Assembly (NCBI GenBank): GCA_027310235.1
Contig: DAIDBF010000028.1
Location: 1 to 5,278 of the forward strand
Direction: 5' to 3'
DNA: 5,278 nt
From: a bacterium
Lineage (GTDB): Bacteria; Patescibacteriota; Minisyncoccia; UBA6257; GWB1-50-10
In this document: positions 5,266-5,278 of the stretch, piece by piece
How positions within the stretch are numbered: the first letter of the stretch is position 1
Layout: each line of letters opens with the position of its first letter
The notes under the pieces: model-generated
What the model was told of the DNA's origin: nothing
The model's input: only the letters and a program-made list of their open reading frames with translations
The model's database searches: none
Translations under genes and position numbers: made by a program

Positions 5266-5278
5266 ATCCCTTGCGATT

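Noticed and set aside
5112..5278. Hairpin cluster as a CRISPR array or an attC/integron array
   Set aside because: Repeats are two short copies without regular spacers, and no cas or integron-type features are in the window.

Overview
The window looks like a piece of a Patescibacteria (CPR) genome, probably Parcubacteria-like. This is an inference from style. The genes are tightly packed on one strand with 0 to 7 bases between them. The gene set is a short beta-CASP nuclease, a LOG-like Rossmann protein, a HAAAP-type permease and a Wzy_C-type ligase. The intergenic DNA is rich in short perfect hairpins, and Shine-Dalgarno sites are essentially absent. No marker gene in the window fixes the phylum.

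Layout. Bases 1-123 are the C-terminal end of an IS30-like transposase, followed by a hairpin-plus-T-run terminator. Bases 152-416 are an AT-rich intergenic region holding a near-perfect 36-bp palindrome at 258-293. Four genes then follow on the + strand: an MBL-fold/beta-CASP ribonuclease-like protein (417-1778), a LOG/SLOG-type Rossmann protein (1786-2439), an 11-helix amino-acid permease (2440-3567) and an O-antigen ligase/polymerase-family membrane protein (3574-4917). The 3' end of the last gene runs through a strong GC-rich hairpin. After a short spacer with a weak terminator-like hairpin comes tRNA-Arg(CCG) at 5037-5111. The last 170 bases are a cluster of four perfect hairpins, two of which share the same 17-base core.

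How the genes work together. They look like one transcription unit by spacing, but there is no obvious shared pathway: RNA processing, nucleotide or nucleoside-phosphate metabolism, amino-acid uptake and envelope glycan assembly. The most interesting regularity is at the gene starts. Extended -10 boxes (TGTTATACT, TGTTATAAT, TGATACTAT) sit just upstream of three of the four start codons, and two of them overlap the previous stop codon. In the two best cases the spacing puts transcription initiation on the start codon itself, which suggests leaderless mRNAs. The permease lacks such a box and instead begins directly after the stop codon of the Rossmann protein, in the same frame.

I see no CRISPR array, no defence module and no clear new multi-gene system. 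The points worth a second look are the leaderless-promoter pattern, the 36-bp palindrome, the hairpin cluster after the tRNA, the hairpin-encoded C-terminal tail of the ligase, and a His-to-Gln change at motif C of the nuclease.
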